A stretch of DNA of 41,131 nt from an uncultured Lachnospiraceae bacterium (GCA_910576975.1 CAJTJY010000017.1:44827-85957), one strand, 5' to 3'; shown: positions 21,864 through 31,466, numbered from the stretch's first letter. Numbers and translations are program-made. The notes: generated by a model from the letters alone, not told the origin.

Positions 21864-23018
21864 ATGGATTTTTCTTTAGATAAAAAACATGAAATGGCGA
21901 GAACTCTTTTCAAAGAGTTTGCGGAAAATGAAGTAAAGCCTCTTGCACAGGAAGTTGACGAGACAGAGAAATTTCCAAGAGGAACCGTAGAAAAAATGCA
22001 GAAAATTGGATTCATGGGAATCCCAATTCCAAAAGAGTACGGCGGACAGGGCTGCGATCCCCTGACTTATATCATGTGCGTGGAAGAGCTGTCTAAAGTG
22101 TGCGGCACCACAGGCGTTATCGTGTCTGCGCATACCTCTCTCTGCTGCGACCCGATTATGACTTATGGTACGGAAGAGCAGAAGCAGAAATATCTGGCTC
22201 CGCTTGCAAAAGGAGAGAAGCTTGGAGCTTTCGCACTGACCGAGCCTGGAGCAGGTACGGATGCGCAGGGTTGCCAGACCAAGGCTGTGTTAGACGGCGA
22301 GGAATGGGTATTGAACGGATCCAAATGCTTTATTACCAATGGCAAGGAAGCAGAAATATATATCGTTATCGCAGTGACAGACGTCAAAGTAGATGCAAGA
22401 GGAAGAAAGAAGAAATCTTTCTCCGCATTCATTGTGGAAAAAGATACTCCTGGCTTCTCTTTTGGAACCAAGGAAAAGAAAATGGGTATCCGCGGATCCG
22501 CTACATATGAACTTATTTTTGAAGACTGCAGAATTCCAAAGGACAATCTCTTAGGACCGCAGGGCAAAGGATTCCCAATCGCTATGCATACTTTGGACGG
22601 CGGACGTATCGGTATTGCAGCACAGGCGCTGGGTATCGCAGAAGGCGCGCTGGATGCGACTGTTGCTTATACCAAGGAGAGAAAGCAGTTCGGACGCTCT
22701 ATCGCGGCACAGCAGAATACGCAGTTCCAGCTTGCGGATATGGCGGCAAAGATTGAAGCAGCTCAATTGCTGGTATACAAGGCGGCTATGGCAAAAGCAA
22801 CACAGAAAGTTTACTCCGTGGAAGCAGCGAAAGCAAAATTATTTGCGGCTGAGACCGCTATGGAAGTAACTACGAAGTGTGTTCAGTTGTTCGGCGGCTA
22901 TGGCTACATTCGTGAGTACGACGTAGAGCGCATGATGCGTGACGCTAAGATCACAGAGATCTACGAAGGAACTTCTGAAGTTCAGCGCATGGTTATTTCC
23001 GGCGCATTGCTGAAATAG
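21864..23018 (+). CDS. bcd: Butyryl-CoA dehydrogenase (short-chain acyl-CoA dehydrogenase)
   Basis: Reduces crotonyl-CoA to butyryl-CoA. With EtfAB it forms the electron-bifurcating complex that also reduces ferredoxin. The 384-aa FAD enzyme has the FALTEPGAGTDAQG and CFITNGKEAEIYIVIAVTD flavin/substrate segments. QLFGGYGYIREYDVERMMRDAK follows, and the catalytic base Glu368 lies in IYEGTSEVQR. It is directly followed by etfB and etfA, the usual partner order. TTTGGAGG precedes the ATG. Confidence 0.94.
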   Translation: MDFSLDKKHEMARTLFKEFAENEVKPLAQEVDETEKFPRGTVEKMQKIGFMGIPIPKEYGGQGCDPLTYIMCVEELSKVCGTTGVIVSAHTSLCCDPIMTYGTEEQKQKYLAPLAKGEKLGAFALTEPGAGTDAQGCQTKAVLDGEEWVLNGSKCFITNGKEAEIYIVIAVTDVKVDARGRKKKSFSAFIVEKDTPGFSFGTKEKKMGIRGSATYELIFEDCRIPKDNLLGPQGKGFPIAMHTLDGGRIGIAAQALGIAEGALDATVAYTKERKQFGRSIAAQQNTQFQLADMAAKIEAAQLLVYKAAMAKATQKVYSVEAAKAKLFAAETAMEVTTKCVQLFGGYGYIREYDVERMMRDAKITEIYEGTSEVQRMVISGALLK

Positions 23019-23112
23019 CCGTAAGTGAGCGACGAAAATGAAAACATTTTCCAGGCGTTGCTTGCAGGCAGCCAGCGTATATAAAAAAATAAAACATAAG
23101 GAGTGAATTACC

Positions 23113-23898
23113 GTGAAAATCGTTGTATGTATAAAGCAGGTACCAGATACCAAAGGCGGAGTTAAGTTCAATCCAGACGGTACTCTGGACAGAGGTGCAA
23201 TGCTCACTATCATGAATCCGGACGACAAAGCCGGTCTGGAAGCAGCATTGAGATTGAAAGAGCAGTATGGCGCAGAGGTTACCGTACTTACCATGGGGCT
23301 TCCCAAGGCTGACGAGGTACTCCGTGAAGCTATGGCAATGGGAGCTGACAACGGCATCCTTGTAACGGACAGAGTGTTAGGCGGAGCTGATACCTGGGCT
23401 ACTTCCACTACTATTGCAGGTGCAATCCGCAACCTGGAGTACGACTTGATCATTACTGGACGCCAGGCTATTGACGGTGATACGGCACAGGTTGGACCTC
23501 AGATTTCTGAGCACCTCGACATCCCAGTTATTTCCTATGCACAGGAAATTAAGATTGATGGGGATTATGTAGTCGTTCAACGTCAGTATGAGGACAGATA
23601 TCATGAATTAAAAGCAAAGATGCCTTGCTTGATCACTGCTCTTTCTGAGTTAAATGAGCCGCGTTATATGACACCAGGCGGAATCTTCGATGCGTATGAC
23701 AAAGAAGTGACTGTATGGGGCAGAGCAGATCTCAAGGATGTAGACGATTCTGACCTGGGATTAAAGGGATCACCGACGAAAATCGCAAAAGCATCTGACA
23801 AAGTGAAAAAAGGCGCTGGTGAGAAGGTTGTTCCTGATACGGCAGAAGATGCAGTCAGCTATATTGTAGGAAAATTGAAAGAGAAGCATGTAATCTAA
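23113..23898 (+). CDS. etfB: Electron transfer flavoprotein beta subunit
   Basis: A 261-aa EtfB partner of Bcd that carries the bifurcating flavin and NADH site in clostridial Bcd-EtfAB complexes. It begins KIVVCIKQVPDT and has the RQAIDGDTAQVGPQI signature and the QYEDRYHELKAKMPCLIT segment. The start codon is GTG at 23113, with AAGGAGTG seven bases upstream; no better ATG is near. It sits 94 bases after bcd and 68 before etfA, with no terminator between. Confidence 0.94.
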   Translation: MKIVVCIKQVPDTKGGVKFNPDGTLDRGAMLTIMNPDDKAGLEAALRLKEQYGAEVTVLTMGLPKADEVLREAMAMGADNGILVTDRVLGGADTWATSTTIAGAIRNLEYDLIITGRQAIDGDTAQVGPQISEHLDIPVISYAQEIKIDGDYVVVQRQYEDRYHELKAKMPCLITALSELNEPRYMTPGGIFDAYDKEVTVWGRADLKDVDDSDLGLKGSPTKIAKASDKVKKGAGEKVVPDTAEDAVSYIVGKLKEKHVI

Positions 23899-23966
23899 GC
23901 ATTGGGTCAATCAGAAGATGAATTAGATTGCGAATATCCGTAAAAATAAGGAAAGTGGTGAAAATA

Positions 23967-25013
23967 ATGGGTTTAGAAGCATATAAAGGAGTATATGTCT
24001 TTGCACAGCAGGTAGACAATGTATTGAGCGGAATTGCTTTTGAATTACTTGGCAAAGCAAAAGACTTGGCAAAAGATTTAGATACAGATGTGACAGCAGT
24101 GTTGATTGGTTCTGGAGTAAAGGAGCTGGCAGACCAGTTGGCAGAGTACGGCGCTGACAAGGTGATCGTAGTGGATGATCCAGAATTGAAGGAGTACAGG
24201 ACAGAGCCTTATACGCATGCCCTTTCATCTGTGATTAACCAGTACAAGCCGGAAATTATGCTGGTGGGCGCTACTGCGATCGGACGTGACTTAGGTCCCC
24301 GTGTTTCTGCAAGAGTAAAAACTGGCTTGACGGCAGACTGTACCGTATTGGAAATCGGCGATTTCCCATTGAATCCAGTACCTGGCAAAGAAGACGAGCA
24401 GAAGCACAATCAGTTGCTGATGACCCGTCCTGCATTCGGCGGCAATACCATCGCAACGATCGCATGCCCGGACAACCGTCCACAGATGGCAACGGTACGT
24501 CCCGGCGTTATGCAAAAGATTGATCCTATCAAGGGTGCGAAAGCTGTTGTAGAAGAGTATAATCCTGGATTTGCCCCAGACAGCAAGTATGTGGAAATTT
24601 TAAATATTATCAAATCTGTAAAAGAGACAGAAGATATTATGGAAGCAAAGATCCTGGTGTCTGGCGGACGTGGCGTTGGAAGCGCTGATAATTTCCAGAT
24701 GCTAAAAGATCTGGCTGCAGTAATTGGCGGAACCGTAAGCTGCTCCCGCGCAGTTGTTGAGAACGGCTGGCTTCCAGTAGACTTACAGGTAGGACAGACT
24801 GGCAAGACCGTACGTCCTAACGTATATTTTGCAATTGGCATCTCTGGAGCAATTCAGCATGTTGCAGGCATGGAAGAGGCAGATATCATCATTGCGATCA
24901 ACAAGGATGAAGATGCTCCGATCTTTGATGTAGCTGATTATGGAATTGTAGGAGATCTGAATAAGATCGTTCCGGCTCTGACAGAAGCATTGAAGGCTGA
25001 AATGGCAGAATAA
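23967..25013 (+). CDS. etfA: Electron transfer flavoprotein alpha subunit
   Basis: A 348-aa EtfA that binds the second FAD and shuttles electrons to Bcd. The N-terminal Rossmann half contains VTAVLIGSG and YKPEIMLVGATAIGRDLGPRV. The C-terminal FAD domain has VSGGRGVGSADNF, GWLPVDLQVGQTGKTV and FAIGISGAIQHVAGM, the standard signature. I chose the ATG at 23967, where MGLEAYKGVYVF begins as in homologues, over an earlier ATG at 23928 that only adds basic residues. The ribosome site (GTGGTG) is weak. A perfect 14-bp terminator follows at 25022. Confidence 0.94.
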   Translation: MGLEAYKGVYVFAQQVDNVLSGIAFELLGKAKDLAKDLDTDVTAVLIGSGVKELADQLAEYGADKVIVVDDPELKEYRTEPYTHALSSVINQYKPEIMLVGATAIGRDLGPRVSARVKTGLTADCTVLEIGDFPLNPVPGKEDEQKHNQLLMTRPAFGGNTIATIACPDNRPQMATVRPGVMQKIDPIKGAKAVVEEYNPGFAPDSKYVEILNIIKSVKETEDIMEAKILVSGGRGVGSADNFQMLKDLAAVIGGTVSCSRAVVENGWLPVDLQVGQTGKTVRPNVYFAIGISGAIQHVAGMEEADIIIAINKDEDAPIFDVADYGIVGDLNKIVPALTEALKAEMAE

Positions 25014-25021
25014 TCATAGGT

Positions 25022-25063
25022 AAAAAGGGCTTTTCTTCTGCAAAAGGAGGAAAAGCCCTTTTT
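25022..25063 (+). terminator. Terminator of the butyrate cluster
   Basis: AAAAAGGGCTTTTC (25022-25035) and GAAAAGCCCTTTTT (25050-25063) are perfectly complementary and end in five Ts, eight bases after the etfA stop. Confidence 0.92.
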
Positions 25064-25112
25064 CAGCTTTTAGAAAATGGTTTATGATTGTGAATGGAAA
25101 GTGAGGAAAAGC

Positions 25113-25733
25113 GTGAAAAAGCAATGGAAAATAAATACATCTTATCTGGTAGAGCTGGCGCTTTTGATTGCCGTGATTTTGATCATGGCATTCACTCCGG
25201 TCGGATATATTCATACTTTGGGATTGGAAATTACATTGATCGTAGTTCCGGTGGCAGTGGGGGCGGTTGCCATGGGTCCGGCGGCAGGGGCAATATTGGG
25301 AACGGTTTTCGGAATCACCAGCTTTATCCAATGCTTTGGCATGAGCCCTTTTGGCGCCATGCTATTAGGCATCAATCCAGTCTGGACCTTTTTGGTCTGC
25401 GTTCCTACCAGGGCATTGATGGGCTGGCTGACAGGGTTGCTCTATCAGGGCTTTCTCAAGGTCAGCCCCTTAAAGAAAATATCAGTGATCCTTGCAAATT
25501 TATGCTGTCCATTGTTGAACACCTTGTTTTTTATGGGGACATTGACCCTGTTTTTCTACCAGAGCGAGTATATTCAAGGAATTGCAAAGGGGATGGGAGC
25601 AGGAAATCCCTTAGTTTTCATTTTGTTGTTTGTAGGGATTAATGGACTGGTGGAAGCTGCCGTTTGCTTTGTGGCAGGAAGCGCCATCTCTCAGGCGTTA
25701 AACACGGTAATCCGGCATAGTTCCAGCAGGTAG
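25113..25733 (+). CDS. ECF transporter substrate-binding (S) component
   Basis: A 206-aa membrane protein with about six hydrophobic segments and the ECF S-component pattern. The first helix is ALLIAVILIMAFTPVGYI, and a glycine/alanine-rich stretch (VAVGAVAMGPAAGAILGTVFGI) follows. S components capture a vitamin or related micronutrient and work with a shared EcfA-A'-T module, which is not in this window. The pattern is closest to pantothenate or related S components, but the substrate cannot be assigned from sequence alone. The start is probably GTG at 25113 after GTGAGGA; an in-frame ATG at 25077 lacks a site. The CapA-like gene starts six bases after the stop. Confidence 0.82.
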   Translation: MKKQWKINTSYLVELALLIAVILIMAFTPVGYIHTLGLEITLIVVPVAVGAVAMGPAAGAILGTVFGITSFIQCFGMSPFGAMLLGINPVWTFLVCVPTRALMGWLTGLLYQGFLKVSPLKKISVILANLCCPLLNTLFFMGTLTLFFYQSEYIQGIAKGMGAGNPLVFILLFVGINGLVEAAVCFVAGSAISQALNTVIRHSSSR

Positions 25734-25739
25734 CAAGTT

Positions 25740-27185
25740 ATGAAAATACAGAGGAAAAATGGCATAGATTTCAGATGCAAGGCAGTGATATGCTGTATCT
25801 GCATGTGCCTGGCAGGATGTGGGATAAATGGCGAAGCAGTCAGAGTTCAAAGTGTTGCATCAAAAGAGGCGGGAGAATATGTTTCCAAGGAACAAAAGAG
25901 CAGCAGTATGCGCAGAGAAGAGAAAAAGCGTATGCAATCACGAAAGAACCAGGCTATCCAGGACATAGTATCGCACAGTGATGGCAGACTGACCGCAAGT
26001 TATCCGGTGAAAGAGGATTTTTGGCAGTGGCTTTATGAACAATATGGAATCGAAATCCTTGCTAGCTTGCAGCAGAAAGCACAGGGAGCAGAATCAGATA
26101 TTGAGTGCTGGTATCAGTTGACCGGAAAATCTCTTCATGTGCTTTGGGTGGAATATTGCCGTGCTACAGGCGCTAAAGCCGTTGATTTGGATAAAGTTTA
26201 TGAGAAAGAATGTGCCAATGAAGATCAGGTGGTATTGGATTTTACCGGGGATCTTAATCTGGCAGAGGGCTGGAGCACTACCAAATATCTGGATAGCCAG
26301 CCAGGCGGGATCGAGGAATGCTTTTCTACGGCATTGTGGCAAGAGATGCAGGCGGCGGATATTTTAATGATCAATAATGAATACGCCTATAGTAACCGGG
26401 GAATGCCTTTGTCCGGAAAGGCGTATACGTTCCGGGCGAATCCTGAGAGGATTTCTGAAATTGTCCAGATTGGCGCGGATGTGATATCCCTGGCGAATAA
26501 TCATGTATGGGATTATGGAGCGGATGCGCTGCTGGATACCCTGGAGGTGGTCAAAGAGGCTGGGATTCCTTATGTGGGGGCAGGAAAGAACTTAGAAGAG
26601 GCCATGAAGCCTGTATATTTTATTGCAAATGGCAGGAAGATTGCCATCGTAGCCGCCACCCAGATTGAACGTTCTTTAAATTATACCAAAGAGGCTGCGA
26701 CTGCACAGCCCGGGGTATTAAAAACCTTGAATCCAGAGAAGTTTCTGTCTGTGATCCGGCAGGCGAAATCTTGCAGTGATTATGTGATAGCCTTTGTGCA
26801 CTGGGGGACAGAGAATACGAATTATTATGGAAGTGATCAGACAAAGCTTGGACAGTCATTTGCAGACGCAGGGGCAGACGTGATCATCGGCGGACATCCC
26901 CATTGCCTTCAGGGCTTTGATTTCTTTTATGGCAAACCTGTGATCTACAGTTTGGGAAATTTTTGGTTTAATGATAAAACCATTGACACGGGATTGTCCC
27001 AGGTGGTGATTCATACAGACACCAATGAAATTGAATTCCGGTTCCTGCCATGCGTCCAGAAAGGCTGCGTTACTTCCCTTGTGGAGACGCCGCAAGAAAA
27101 GCAGCGCATATTGGACTTTATGCAGCGCATTTCCGCTCCCGGGGTTTCTGTGGACGGAGATGGAGGCATAAGGGAAGTTCCATAA
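25740..27185 (+). CDS. CapA-like lipoprotein (metallophosphatase-fold PgsA/CapA family)
   Basis: A 481-aa predicted lipoprotein with a signal sequence ending in lipobox LAGC (Cys27), a basic linker, and a CapA domain from ~165. CapA motifs include VLDFTGDLNL, VISLANNHVWDYG, GAGKN, FVHWGTENTNYY and VIIGGHPHCLQGFDFFYGKPVIYSLGNFWF. The Asp, Asn and His residues are the metal ligands of the calcineurin-like fold. Family members act in poly-gamma-glutamate capsule export or remodelling, but no capB/capC partners are present, so the substrate is unknown. Residues ~55-165 match nothing I recognise. The ATG has only a weak AGCAGG site and lies six bases behind the ECF gene. Confidence 0.83.
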   Translation: MKIQRKNGIDFRCKAVICCICMCLAGCGINGEAVRVQSVASKEAGEYVSKEQKSSSMRREEKKRMQSRKNQAIQDIVSHSDGRLTASYPVKEDFWQWLYEQYGIEILASLQQKAQGAESDIECWYQLTGKSLHVLWVEYCRATGAKAVDLDKVYEKECANEDQVVLDFTGDLNLAEGWSTTKYLDSQPGGIEECFSTALWQEMQAADILMINNEYAYSNRGMPLSGKAYTFRANPERISEIVQIGADVISLANNHVWDYGADALLDTLEVVKEAGIPYVGAGKNLEEAMKPVYFIANGRKIAIVAATQIERSLNYTKEAATAQPGVLKTLNPEKFLSVIRQAKSCSDYVIAFVHWGTENTNYYGSDQTKLGQSFADAGADVIIGGHPHCLQGFDFFYGKPVIYSLGNFWFNDKTIDTGLSQVVIHTDTNEIEFRFLPCVQKGCVTSLVETPQEKQRILDFMQRISAPGVSVDGDGGIREVP

Positions 27186-27302
27186 ATGAGATGCAGATAG
27201 TTAGAGTTGTTTTTTTACATTCTCCGTGATAAAATAAAAACGGTTTAAAATTAACTCAGAAGGCTTTATTTTTGAATAGAAACAGGAAAAGAGGAGGATA
27301 TT

Positions 27303-28844
27303 ATGAGTAAAAAACCTACGGTATTGATGATTTTAGATGGCTTCGGATTAAATGAGAAGCATGAGGCAAATGCGGTATATCAGGCGAATACCCCCAATAT
27401 TGATGGCTTGATGAAGGAATGTCCTTTTGTCAGAGGCAATGCCAGCGGGCTTGCCGTAGGGCTTCCCGACGGACAGATGGGCAATTCTGAGGTAGGTCAT
27501 TTGAATATGGGCGCCGGAAGAATCGTATATCAGGAATTAACCAGGATTACCAAAGAGATCGAAGACGGTGATTTTTTCAAGAATGAGGCATTGATGGCAG
27601 GGATCAAAAATGTAAAAGACAATGATTCTGCGCTTCATCTTTACGGCTTATTGTCAGATGGCGGCGTGCACAGCCATAACACGCATCTGTACGGCCTGCT
27701 GGAGATGGCGAAAAGGGAGGGCATAGAGAAGGTTTATGTGCATTGCTTCCTCGATGGACGTGATACGGCTCCTACCTCCGGCAAGGGATTTATGGAGGCG
27801 CTGGAAGAGAAGATGAAAGAGATCGGCGTCGGTGAGATTGCCACGGTTTCCGGGCGTTATTACGCCATGGACAGAGACAATCGTTGGGAGCGGGTAGAGA
27901 AAGCTTACCGTGCCATCGCAGAGGGCGAGGGAATCCGTGTGCCCAACGCCGTGGAGGCAGTGGCGGCTTCTTATGCGCAGGATGTGACAGATGAGTTCGT
28001 GGTTCCAACCGTGGTAGAAAAGGATGGGAAACCTGTTGCAACCGTAAACGACAAAGATACCATCATCTTCTTTAATTTCCGGCCAGACCGTGCAAGGGAG
28101 ATCACCAGGACATTCTGCATGGACGAGTTTGACGGTTTTGAGAGAGGAGAGCGAAAGCAGGTTGCCTATGTCTGCTTTACGGAGTATGATGTGACCATCC
28201 CTAATAAATCGATTGCTTTCCATAAGGTAGAGCTGACCAATACTTTCGGGCAGTTTTTGGCTGAGAATGGCAAGACGCAGGCAAGGATTGCGGAGACAGA
28301 AAAGTATGCCCATGTCACGTTCTTCTTTAACGGCGGAGTGGAGGAACCCAACAAGGGCGAGGATCGTATCCTGGTCAATTCTCCGAAAGTGGCGACGTAT
28401 GACTTAAAACCTGAGATGAGCGCTTACGAGGTCTGCGACAAATTGGTGGAAGCGATCAAATCTGATAAATATGACGTGATCATCATCAACTTTGCAAACC
28501 CGGACATGGTGGGACATACTGGCGTGGAAGCCGCGGCAATTGCAGCAGTGGAAGCAGTGGACGCCTGCGTGGGAAAAGCAGTGGCGGCGTTAAAAGAGAT
28601 GGATGGAACCATGTTCCTGTGCGCAGACCACGGAAATGCAGAGCAGTTGGTTGATTACACGACTGGGGAGAGCTTTACGGCACATACCATCAATCCGGTT
28701 CCCTTTATCTTGATTAACTACGATGACGATTATACGCTGCGCGAAGGCGGATGCCTGGCAGACATTGCGCCTACCCTGATTGAAATCATGGGAATGGAGC
28801 AGCCGCAGGAAATGACAGGAAAATCTCTTTTGGTAAAACGGTAA
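27303..28844 (+). CDS. gpmI: 2,3-bisphosphoglycerate-independent phosphoglycerate mutase
   Basis: Interconverts 3- and 2-phosphoglycerate in glycolysis with two Mn ions. The 513-aa alkaline-phosphatase-fold enzyme has Asp12 (MILDGFG), the phosphoserine Ser62 (MGNSEVGH), the FLDGRDTAP segment, NFANPDMVGHTG and CADHGNAEQL, covering the metal ligands. Length is standard. AGAGGAGG precedes the ATG. It is followed by purC after 27 bases. Enolase, the next glycolytic enzyme, lies 3.6 kb downstream. Confidence 0.96.
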   Translation: MSKKPTVLMILDGFGLNEKHEANAVYQANTPNIDGLMKECPFVRGNASGLAVGLPDGQMGNSEVGHLNMGAGRIVYQELTRITKEIEDGDFFKNEALMAGIKNVKDNDSALHLYGLLSDGGVHSHNTHLYGLLEMAKREGIEKVYVHCFLDGRDTAPTSGKGFMEALEEKMKEIGVGEIATVSGRYYAMDRDNRWERVEKAYRAIAEGEGIRVPNAVEAVAASYAQDVTDEFVVPTVVEKDGKPVATVNDKDTIIFFNFRPDRAREITRTFCMDEFDGFERGERKQVAYVCFTEYDVTIPNKSIAFHKVELTNTFGQFLAENGKTQARIAETEKYAHVTFFFNGGVEEPNKGEDRILVNSPKVATYDLKPEMSAYEVCDKLVEAIKSDKYDVIIINFANPDMVGHTGVEAAAIAAVEAVDACVGKAVAALKEMDGTMFLCADHGNAEQLVDYTTGESFTAHTINPVPFILINYDDDYTLREGGCLADIAPTLIEIMGMEQPQEMTGKSLLVKR

Positions 28845-28871
28845 GAGACAGCAGGAGAATGGAGGATGGCA

Positions 28872-29747
28872 ATGAGTATTCAGGAATTTAAGCCAGTAAA
28901 AGAAGGCAAAGTGCGTGAGGTCTTTGACAATGGAGACAGTATGATTATCGTGGCGACAGACAGGATATCTGCCTTTGACGTGATTTTGAAGAATAAAATT
29001 ACACAGAAAGGGGCGATACTCACACAGATGTCAAAGTTCTGGTTTGAGTTTACAAAAGACATTGTGCCAAACCATATGCTTTCAACGAATGTTGCGGACA
29101 TGCCGGAATTTTTCCGAAAAGAAGAGTTTGACGGCAACAGCATGAAATGCAAGAAGCTTCAGATGCTTCCAGTGGAGTGCATCGTGCGCGGGTATATTAC
29201 AGGCAGCGGCTGGGAGAGCTATCAGAAAGAGGGCATGGTTTGCGGCATCCGCCTGCCAGAAGGACTGTTGGAATCCGAACAGCTGCCAGAACCCATCTAT
29301 ACGCCGACGACAAAGGCGGACCTCGGTCTTCACGACGAGCACATTACATTTGAAGACACTGTGCAAATTTTGGAAAAGCTGTATCCAGGCAAAGGCGCAG
29401 AATATGCGGAAACGATTGAGAAGTGCACGATTGCACTCTATAAGAAATGTGCTGAATATGCACGGAGCAAGGGAATTATCATTGCGGACACCAAATTTGA
29501 GTTTGGACTGGATGAAGATGGAAACGTGGTTCTCGGGGATGAGATGCTTACTCCCGACAGCTCCAGGTTCTGGCCGTTAGATGGCTATGCACCAGGAAAT
29601 TCCCAGCCTTCGTTTGACAAGCAGTTTGTCAGGGACTGGCTGAAGCAACATCCAGACAGTGATTATTTTCTTCCAGAGGAAGTTGTAGAGCGCACAGTAG
29701 AGAAATACAAAGAGGCATATCAGATGCTGACTGGAGAAACGTTCTAA
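28872..29747 (+). CDS. purC: Phosphoribosylaminoimidazole-succinocarboxamide synthase
   Basis: Joins aspartate to CAIR with ATP in purine synthesis. The 291-aa protein shows EGKVREVFDNGDSMIIVATDRISAFDV near the N-terminus, LPVECIVRGYITGSGW, and DTKFEFGLDEDGNVVLGDE with DSSRFW. These are the family signatures. I chose the ATG at 28872, six bases after GGAGG. An in-frame ATG six bases earlier sits too close to the site. purB follows 41 bases downstream and uses its product. Confidence 0.95.
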   Translation: MSIQEFKPVKEGKVREVFDNGDSMIIVATDRISAFDVILKNKITQKGAILTQMSKFWFEFTKDIVPNHMLSTNVADMPEFFRKEEFDGNSMKCKKLQMLPVECIVRGYITGSGWESYQKEGMVCGIRLPEGLLESEQLPEPIYTPTTKADLGLHDEHITFEDTVQILEKLYPGKGAEYAETIEKCTIALYKKCAEYARSKGIIIADTKFEFGLDEDGNVVLGDEMLTPDSSRFWPLDGYAPGNSQPSFDKQFVRDWLKQHPDSDYFLPEEVVERTVEKYKEAYQMLTGETF

Positions 29748-29788
29748 CGGATTACAAAAGATTTCATTGCAAAAGAATGGAGGAACTT

Positions 29789-31240
29789 ATGTCAACAGAC
29801 AGATATAACAGCCCCTTGTCGGAACGCTATGCAAGTAAAGAGATGCAGTATATTTTTTCCCCAGACATGAAATTCTGCACCTGGAGAAAGCTGTGGATTG
29901 CTCTTGCAGAGACAGAGATGGAGCTTGGATTAAGCGAAAATGGTCAGCCAGTGATTACCCAGGAGCAGATCGATGAATTGAAAAGTCATGTGGATGACAT
30001 CAACTATGAGGTTGCAAGAGAACGGGAGAAGCTGGTGCGGCATGATGTGATGAGTCATGTTTACGCTTATGGGCAGCAGTGCCCCAAAGCGGCAGGCATT
30101 ATCCATCTGGGAGCCACTTCCTGCTATGTGGGAGACAACACGGATATCATTGTAATGCATAAGGCGCTGAAATTGGTGCATAAAAAATTGATAAACGTCA
30201 TTGCCGAACTGGCAAAATTTGCGGATACTTATAAAGATCTGCCAACGCTGGCATTCACTCATTTTCAGCCAGCGCAGCCTACCACTGTGGGCAAACGGGC
30301 GACGTTATGGCTTCAGGAATTCTTGATGGATTTGGAGGATTTGGAATATGTCACTGCAAGTCTTAAGCTTTTAGGCTCCAAGGGAACCACTGGAACACAG
30401 GCAAGCTTCCAAGAATTGTTTGCAGGGGACCAGGAAACCATAGATAAAATTGATCCCATGATTGCAAAAAAGATGGGATTTGAAGAGTGCTATGCAGTAT
30501 CTGGCCAGACGTATTCTAGAAAAGTGGATAGCCGGGTGGCAAATATTCTGGCAGGCATTGCAGCCAGCGCTCACAAGATGTCAAACGATATCCGTCTCCT
30601 TCAGCATCTGAAAGAGGTAGAGGAACCATTTGAGAAAAATCAGATTGGCTCCTCAGCCATGGCGTATAAACGCAATCCCATGAGAAGCGAGCGCATTGCG
30701 TCTTTGGCACGTTATGTCATGGTGGACGCCTTGAATCCGGCAATTACCTCCGCTACGCAATGGTTTGAGCGGACGTTGGATGATTCCGCCAATAAGCGTC
30801 TGTCTATTCCAGAAGGATTTCTCGCCGTGGACGGCATTCTGGATCTGTGCTTGAACGTAGTGGACGGACTGGTGGTCTATGACAAGGTAATCCGCAAACA
30901 CATGATGGCGGAGCTGCCCTTTATGGCTACGGAAAATATTATGATGGATGCAGTGAAGAACGGAGCCAGCCGCCAGGAAATGCATGAGAAGATCCGCCAG
31001 CTTTCGATGGAAGCAGGCAAAAACGTCAAAGTGGAGGGCAAAGACAATAACTTGTTAGAGCTGATCGCCGCAGATCCGGCATTTAATCTGACTTTGGAAC
31101 AATTGCAGCAGTCTATGGATCCTTCCAAGTATGTAGGGCGCGCCCCGATACAGGTAGAGAAGTTCCTTGCCAATTCTGTCCGTCCGGTGTTGGAGCAGAA
31201 TCGGGAACTGCTTGGCATGACTGCGGAGATAAATGTATAG
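29789..31240 (+). CDS. purB: Adenylosuccinate lyase
   Basis: Splits fumarate from SAICAR and from adenylosuccinate in purine synthesis. The 483-aa lyase-1 superfamily protein carries the AAGIIHLGATSCYVGDN segment (catalytic His in the family) and THFQPAQPTTVGKRA. The signature loop GSSAMAYKRNPMRSERI contains the catalytic Ser. The start at 29789 follows GGAGG by five bases; an ATG at 29777 overlaps that site. purC-purB is an uncommon pairing away from the main pur operon but functionally logical, since PurB acts on the PurC product. Confidence 0.95.
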   Translation: MSTDRYNSPLSERYASKEMQYIFSPDMKFCTWRKLWIALAETEMELGLSENGQPVITQEQIDELKSHVDDINYEVAREREKLVRHDVMSHVYAYGQQCPKAAGIIHLGATSCYVGDNTDIIVMHKALKLVHKKLINVIAELAKFADTYKDLPTLAFTHFQPAQPTTVGKRATLWLQEFLMDLEDLEYVTASLKLLGSKGTTGTQASFQELFAGDQETIDKIDPMIAKKMGFEECYAVSGQTYSRKVDSRVANILAGIAASAHKMSNDIRLLQHLKEVEEPFEKNQIGSSAMAYKRNPMRSERIASLARYVMVDALNPAITSATQWFERTLDDSANKRLSIPEGFLAVDGILDLCLNVVDGLVVYDKVIRKHMMAELPFMATENIMMDAVKNGASRQEMHEKIRQLSMEAGKNVKVEGKDNNLLELIAADPAFNLTLEQLQQSMDPSKYVGRAPIQVEKFLANSVRPVLEQNRELLGMTAEINV

Positions 31241-31255
31241 TTGATTTGAAGAGGG

Positions 31256-31327
31256 CTGCCGCATGAAAGAGCGAGGAAAGGTATCTTGCGCTTTGATGGG
31301 GGCAGTTCTTTTATTATTGATTTCATA
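31256..31327 (+). terminator. Hairpin terminator after purB
   Basis: CTGCC..CAT..AAAG..GCG (31256-31272) pairs imperfectly with CGC..TTTGATG..GGCAG (ending 31315), followed by TTCTTTTATTATT. The left arm reads GGGCTGCCGCATGAA, close to the GGGCTGTCGCACGAA repeat core, so this may be another repeat-derived terminator. Confidence 0.6.
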
Positions 31328-31466
31328 GGCTTTTCAGAGATAAATGTCGCACAAAAAGTGACTTTAAAAAGGCGAGAATATGTTTCAATTGTTTTAAGAA
31401 GTATATGCTGACAGTGTTTGTGTTATTGTCGTCCTTAAGAGAGAGCTTTGAAAAAGGAGAGATGCT

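Noticed and set aside
27654..28313. 219-aa open frame antisense to gpmI
   Set aside because: Fully contained in gpmI, whose catalytic motifs are intact; the antisense product shows no family features.
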